Source of the DNA: UCB3 sp964415605
Lineage (GTDB): Bacteria > Chloroflexota > Anaerolineae > Epilineales > Epilineaceae
Assembly (NCBI GenBank): GCA_964415605.1
Contig: CAYQBA010000053.1
Coordinates: 1 to 26,333, forward strand
Reading direction: 5' to 3'
Length of the DNA: 26,333 bases
In this document: positions 22,288 through 26,333 of the stretch, one piece after another
How positions within the stretch are numbered: position 1 is the first letter of the stretch
Layout of the letters: the number at the start of each line of letters is the position of its first letter
Position numbers and translations under genes: made by a program
Notes under the pieces: model-generated
Database searches by the model: none
What the model was told of the DNA's origin: nothing
What the model saw: only the letters and a program-made list of their open reading frames with translations

Positions 22288-25200
22288 CTCCGCCCGTTCC
22301 GCTTCCCGCCGCGCCGCCGCGGCCCGCAGCCAGCCCAGGACGAAGTCGTCCAGGTCGCCGTCGAGCACGGCCCGGGCGTCGGGGTGGCGGATCCCCGTGC
22401 GCGGGTCGCGCGCGACGCGGTCGCCGGCGAGGTCATACGTCCGCGCCACCTGGGTCGGGTCGCCCGGCGGCACGCCCCCGCCGTCGGCTCCCAGCCATTG
22501 GACGGTGAGCGGGCCGAGCGCCTCCACCGCCTCGCGGGTCTGCCGCCCGCGGTCGAACAGCACCGTGAGCAGCGCGTCGCGATGGCCTGGGATCACCCGG
22601 GCTTCGACGAGCGCCTGCGCCTTGCCGCCGCCCGGCCGCCGATCGTCGAACCGGTGGATGCCCTGCTCGCCTTTGAGGAAGCCGAAGACGTTGCCGCCTT
22701 CCACCAGGATGGCGATCTCGCGCACCTCGGTCAGCGTCGCCAGCTCCTTGACCAGCCCTTCGCCGTCCCCCGCTGCAAGCGGATCCCAGACATACGGATA
22801 GAGGCCCCGGACGACATCGGGCGTCACGTCTTCTTCGTTGGACTGCTCCAAACGCTCCAGCGCCTGCTTTCGGGCCGCGGCCAGCGCTTCCGGGGCGATG
22901 TTCAGCGGCACGAGCGTCGCGAGCTCGACCGCGTACCCCTTGCGCAACGCCCAGCGGCCGTACATGCCGGCCAGCCGCGTGACCGGCACGGCCGCGTCGC
23001 CGTCCGCTAGCCGGGCCCCCACGGGGCGGAGCAGGACGAGCGCGCGGTCCTGCCCGGCTTCGGCGGCCGTCAGCAGCTCGACCTCGAGGAAGTCGACGTC
23101 GCGCGCCAGCCGGGCGTAGCCGGCGGCCAGGTCCTCGCGGTAGCGCGCGTCGCGCTGCCGGTGGACGAGGCCGGCCAGCTCCTCGAGGTACTCGGCCCGG
23201 TCCGCCAGTTGGTGCAGGCGCTTCAACAACCGGTCGAGGCGGTTGAAGGTTCGATACGCGTCCACCATGGCGGACTGGCCGACCTTCCAGACCGGCGTGT
23301 TGATGGTGCCCAGGGCCTGCCCGCGCGCGTCCTCGAGCGCCGCGACGTCGTCGTGCTCGCGCCACGTGTGGAGCCTCAGCCGCAGCGCGGCGAAACCTTC
23401 CACGAGCCCCTTGTCGTCCAGCCGGTGGAGCTTGCCCGTTCCCGGCTCGGCGGCGCCGAGCTCGACCGTGGCGGTGGCCGCGCCTTCGCCCGGCGGCCGC
23501 GCGGCCAGCGCGACCGTGTTGCCCTCGCGCCGCAGCCGCACCAGCCCGCCGCCCCAGTCGGCCCGCCCCGCCAGCCAACGGGCCAGCGGCACCACCACCA
23601 GGCGCTCGATGGCGCGCTTGAGCGGCCGCGCGCCATAGTTGGCGGTGAAGCCCTCGTCGACCACGAGGTCGAGCACGGCGTCGTCGAACTCGGCCAGGAC
23701 GCCGCGGCGCGCCAGCCCCTCGCGGCCCAGCGCCGCGTCGACCTCGCGCCGCGCGACCTGGCGCATGACCTCTGGACCGAGCGGCTGGAACACGACGATC
23801 CGGTCGATGCGGTTGACGAACTCCGGCCGGAAGAACTGCTCGATCTTGCCGCGCCAGTAGCCCGCGTCGCCGCCCGCCCCCGCCGGCCGGCCGTCGGAGG
23901 CCAGGCCGAGCGCCCGCTGCTCCCGAGCGCCGGCGCCCAGGTTGGATGTCAGGAGGATGATCGCGTTCTGGAACGACGTGGTCTGGCCGGTCGCGTCGGT
24001 CAGGCGGCCCTCGCCCATCACCTGCAAGAAGAGGTCGAAGATCTGGGAGTCGGCCTTTTCGAGCTCGTCGAGCAGCACCACGCAGAAGGGCTGCGCCCGC
24101 ACCTTGCCCGTCAGCTCGCCCTCGGCCTCGCTGCCGGGGACGCCGATCAGGCGGCGCAGCGCGGCGGGGTCCATGTACTCGCTCATGTCGAACCGCAAGA
24201 GCCGCTCGGCGTCGCCGAACAGGAAGGCCGCCAGCGTCTTGGCCATCTCGGTCTTTCCGACGCCGGTGGGCCCGATGAACAGGAACACCCCGAGCGGCTT
24301 CTGCGGGTCGTGGAGCCCGGCCTTGATCACCGCCACGAGGTCGACCATGGCGTCGACGGCGTCGGGCTGCCCGATGACGCGCTCGGCGAAGTGGTGCCGC
24401 ACGGCGTCGAGGTCGACCGGTCGGGCGTCGGCGAGCAGGCTCTCCGGCATGCCCGTCTGGCGGGTGAAGCTGGCCACGACGTGGCGCCGGTCGAGCGCGA
24501 GGCGGGCGTTGCCCTTGCGCGTCCACGCCTGGACCGCGTCCGCCGCGGTCTGCTCGAGCAGGCGGATCGCCTTGCCGGGCTGCGCCCGGTACGGCATGAA
24601 GCGCGTCGTCAGCTCGACGGTGGCCTCGAGCGCCGCGGGCTGCAGCCGCACGGGCTCGTCCTTCTCGATGCGGCGGCTCACGCTGGTCAGGATGCTGAGC
24701 GTGTCGTCCGTCCCGGGCGGCTCGACCGGGACGCTGCGGAACTGCGACACGAAGCCGGGGGTCAGGCGGTCGGTGTAGCGCAGGCGCTCGGGCGTGCTCT
24801 CCCCGACGACGACGACGTCGCCGCTCTGGAGGTACGGCTTGAGGAACTGCGCCATGTTCTCGTCGCTCTTGGCCCACCGCCCGGCGTCGGCCAGCCCGGC
24901 GATGTCCTCGACGAACAGGATGTGGCCGTGCTTGCGGACATCGCGCACCAGGTCGGTCAGCTTCTCCTGCCACTGGCCGATGTACGCCATCCCCGCCAAC
25001 AGCGACGAAGCGGTCACCGACCAGAGCCGGCGGTCGCGGAGGGCCTCGGGGCATGCCTTGCGCTGGATGCGCCGCGCCACCTCGTGCACGATGGCGGTCT
25101 TGCCGGCACCGGATGGGCCGATGAGGATCAAGCTGGGCCGATGCGCCCCGGCCAGGATCGAGAGCACCTGCTCGACGATCGCGTCGCGCCGGTAGGTCCG

Positions 25201-25818
25201 CCCGAGCTGGCCTTCCTTGGCCTGGGCGGTCAGGTCGACCCCGCTGGCCCGCAGCGCCCAGAAGCTCGACGCCTCGGCCTGTTCGGTGGCCGAGCGCACC
25301 GGCGACTTGGGCTTGAAGGCGACCGTCAGGGTGTCGATCGCCTCGTGGCGCCCGCCCTGGCGGTCCGCAAGCGTCTCCATGGGCTCGTCGGCGAAGTACT
25401 CGCTGATCTCGGCCTGCGCGACGACCGGCAGCTCGTCGCGGCTTCGCGCGAAGAACGTGAGCGGGCGCTGCGATCCCGACTCGCGCAGGCGCGGCGCCTG
25501 GACCATGAGCTCGTCGGCGCCGGGTGTCACGACGAGGCTCACCTGCAGCGCGAACGGCTCGCGCCGCCGCCGGCCGTCGCCGCGCTTGGGGCGTAGCTGC
25601 ACCGTCACGCGCATGAGCTCGTGGCCCGGGCGCGCGGCCAGGTCTTCCACCGCTTCGGGCGCCATGTCCTCGAGGCGCTGGATCAGCGCGAGCGTCGCCT
25701 CGTCCTTGCACTCTTGGAGCGTCGGGCCGATTACCGAGACGTCGGGCTGCGCCGGCACCGTGACAAGGTAGCGACCGTTGGCCCGGCGCTGGATGAAGAT
25801 GAGGACGTCGATGTTCAT
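22279..25818 (-). CDS. Clp-type double AAA+ ATPase fused to an RF2-like domain lacking GGQ
   Basis: This protein has 1179 residues. The N-terminal ~170 are not a Clp-N repeat; residues 1-60 look like a HicB-type alpha-beta fold. AAA-1 has Walker A GPSGAGKT (234-241) and LFVEDIAGL. AAA-2 has GPTGVGKT (516-523), VVLLDELEKA and LLTSNLGAG. The loop LGL (637-639) sits where ClpA/ClpC carry the ClpP-binding IGL/F. From ~835 to the end the chain follows class-I release factor RF2: a helical start at NTPVW, a PCRF-like part with MYGRWALRKGYAVEL and GFLKGEQGIHRF, and the RF2 end TYDLAGDRVARDPRTG...VLDGDLDDFVLGWL. The GGQ domain is replaced by a short collapsed segment. It cannot hydrolyse peptidyl-tRNA but could bind ribosomes. 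ATG at 25818 follows a purine-rich GGAGGCGGAG. No ClpP gene is nearby. Confidence 0.82.
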   Translation of the reverse strand: MNIDVLIFIQRRANGRYLVTVPAQPDVSVIGPTLQECKDEATLALIQRLEDMAPEAVEDLAARPGHELMRVTVQLRPKRGDGRRRREPFALQVSLVVTPGADELMVQAPRLRESGSQRPLTFFARSRDELPVVAQAEISEYFADEPMETLADRQGGRHEAIDTLTVAFKPKSPVRSATEQAEASSFWALRASGVDLTAQAKEGQLGRTYRRDAIVEQVLSILAGAHRPSLILIGPSGAGKTAIVHEVARRIQRKACPEALRDRRLWSVTASSLLAGMAYIGQWQEKLTDLVRDVRKHGHILFVEDIAGLADAGRWAKSDENMAQFLKPYLQSGDVVVVGESTPERLRYTDRLTPGFVSQFRSVPVEPPGTDDTLSILTSVSRRIEKDEPVRLQPAALEATVELTTRFMPYRAQPGKAIRLLEQTAADAVQAWTRKGNARLALDRRHVVASFTRQTGMPESLLADARPVDLDAVRHHFAERVIGQPDAVDAMVDLVAVIKAGLHDPQKPLGVFLFIGPTGVGKTEMAKTLAAFLFGDAERLLRFDMSEYMDPAALRRLIGVPGSEAEGELTGKVRAQPFCVVLLDELEKADSQIFDLFLQVMGEGRLTDATGQTTSFQNAIILLTSNLGAGAREQRALGLASDGRPAGAGGDAGYWRGKIEQFFRPEFVNRIDRIVVFQPLGPEVMRQVARREVDAALGREGLARRGVLAEFDDAVLDLVVDEGFTANYGARPLKRAIERLVVVPLARWLAGRADWGGGLVRLRREGNTVALAARPPGEGAATATVELGAAEPGTGKLHRLDDKGLVEGFAALRLRLHTWREHDDVAALEDARGQALGTINTPVWKVGQSAMVDAYRTFNRLDRLLKRLHQLADRAEYLEELAGLVHRQRDARYREDLAAGYARLARDVDFLEVELLTAAEAGQDRALVLLRPVGARLADGDAAVPVTRLAGMYGRWALRKGYAVELATLVPLNIAPEALAAARKQALERLEQSNEEDVTPDVVRGLYPYVWDPLAAGDGEGLVKELATLTEVREIAILVEGGNVFGFLKGEQGIHRFDDRRPGGGKAQALVEARVIPGHRDALLTVLFDRGRQTREAVEALGPLTVQWLGADGGGVPPGDPTQVARTYDLAGDRVARDPRTGIRHPDARAVLDGDLDDFVLGWLRAAAARREAERAEDH

Positions 25819-26131
25819 GGACGGTCTCCGCCTCCGGGCGGTCCCGCGGCGATGATACACCGGCCCGCCTCGCTCACCAACCGCTCAGCTTCCGCTCAGC
25901 CATCGTTCACGCCGCGCGGGCATCCTTCAGCCATCAGCGTTGAAATGACCTTTGAACCCCTGGCCGGCCCCTTGCTCGATCCCCCAGCCGGCATTCGGGC
26001 CGAGCCCGCGCGATGAACCCCCGCGATCGCAAGATCGCCTACAATTGACTTACCGTTGCAGCCAGCGGCCCGGCCGCCCGCCCACGCGGGCGGCATGCCG
26101 CGTTTGGGCGCCCGCGCCCGGAGGACCCCAC
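25819..26131. promoter_or_regulatory. Intergenic region upstream of the right-end membrane protein and the Clp/RF2 gene
   Basis: This 313-base divergent intergenic region holds promoters for both flanking genes. The first ~110 bases have CCGCTCAGC-type repeats (CAACCGCTCAGCTTCCGCTCAGCCATC) and the plus-strand -10 candidate lies near 26040. No RNA gene or further ORF was recognised. Confidence 0.35.
26023..26045 (+). promoter_or_regulatory. Hairpin GCGATC-GCAA-GATCGC abutting a TACAAT -10 element
   Basis: GCGATC (26023-26028), GCAA and GATCGC (26033-26038) form a perfect 6-bp stem with a GNRA-type loop. TACAAT (26040-26045), a 5/6 match to the sigma-70 -10, follows at once. No good -35 is present. 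The palindrome occupies the spacer and could be an operator. It is 87 bases upstream of the ATG at 26132. Confidence 0.38.
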
Positions 26132-26333
26132 ATGACCCCCACCGAACGCCGCCTGGTCATCGGGCTGGGCTTGTTTGCCGTGCTCGCGCTCCTGTGCGCC
26201 GGCTCCCTGGCGGCCGGGCTGATGGTCTTCCGCGTCACCCAGACAGCGGGCACGGCCGGCGCGCCGGCCGCGGCGATCGAGGACGCCGTGCGGTCCGCCG
26301 CCGAGGGCATGGGCGCCGCGACCCCCGTCGCCG
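26132..26333 (+). CDS. Membrane-anchored or secreted protein, N-terminal fragment
   Basis: Only the first 67 codons are in the window. After MTPTERR there is a strong hydrophobic segment (about residues 8-33, LVIGLGLFAVLALLCAG...). An Ala/Gly/Thr-rich region follows with AIEDAVRSAAEGM. It is a signal anchor or uncleaved signal peptide; the exported domain is beyond the right edge and cannot be named. GGAGG lies seven bases before the ATG. It is divergent from the Clp/RF2 gene. Confidence 0.7.
   Translation, partial: MTPTERRLVIGLGLFAVLALLCAGSLAAGLMVFRVTQTAGTAGAPAAAIEDAVRSAAEGMGAATPVA

Noticed and set aside
23161..25596. 811-codon open frame on the plus strand opposite the Clp/RF2 gene
   Set aside because: It has low-complexity Arg/Gln/Val/Leu composition and no domain, and lies fully antisense to a gene with intact AAA+ motifs. 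High GC keeps shadow frames open.

Overview
The window is about 26.3 kb of very GC-rich DNA. It most likely comes from a Chloroflexota bacterium of the Anaerolineae/Ardenticatenia kind. That assignment is inferred from the GC content, secreted proteins with long Pro-Thr linkers, a membrane-anchored GH17-type glycosidase and dense overlapping operons. No rRNA or tRNA marker is present, so the phylum is not proven. A 100-N scaffold gap lies at 22163-22262.

Layout. The 3' end of a UvrA-family gene (2-142) is followed by a luciferase-like flavin monooxygenase (minus strand) and a small GyrI-like protein (plus strand). The minus-strand block from 2163 to 11771 reads, in transcription order, ECF-like sigma factor, zinc-finger anti-sigma-like protein, multi-pass membrane protein with a Lon-like (S16) peptidase core, membrane-anchored protein, membrane-anchored GH17-like hydrolase with three 186-residue beta modules, and secreted jelly-roll protein. 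The first four are the more likely transcription unit. The last two are separated by larger gaps, one of which holds a strong hairpin.

The centre of interest is the plus-strand block from 11977 to 21047, a compact ubiquitin-like conjugation cassette. In order it encodes a Prok-RING-like zinc protein, an E1-E2 fusion, a protein with a C-terminal YbjN/secretion-chaperone-like region, a small beta-grasp (Ubl) protein, a JAMM isopeptidase with an extra N-terminal domain, an ARC/Mpa-like AAA+ ATPase, a second E2-like protein with a probable inactive RWD-like duplicate, a minimal canonical JAMM protease, a second stand-alone E1-like enzyme and a second Ubl of ThiS/MoaD type. The second Ubl has a Gly-Gly followed by a 9-residue tail, like an unprocessed ubiquitin precursor. 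The first seven genes overlap or nearly touch. JAMM2, E1-2 and Ubl2 form a looser second module.

The sigma-factor operon and the Ubl operon diverge from one 205-bp control region (11772-11976). It carries a near-consensus TTGACA-17-TAGGAT promoter for the sigma gene, a 15-bp direct repeat, a possible ECF-type promoter for the Ubl operon and a GC hairpin in the Ubl leader. A reasonable inference is a regulated system: an envelope or stress signal passes through anti-sigma, sigma and the Lon-like membrane peptidase, and may control production of the tagging pathway. Tagged proteins could be unfolded by the ARC-like ring and untagged by the JAMM enzymes. Targets and biological role cannot be read from the sequence.

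Downstream are a winged-helix-type protein, the assembly gap and a large Clp-type double-AAA+ ATPase whose C-terminal ~340 residues resemble class-I release factor RF2 but lack the GGQ domain. The window ends in the start of a membrane-anchored protein.
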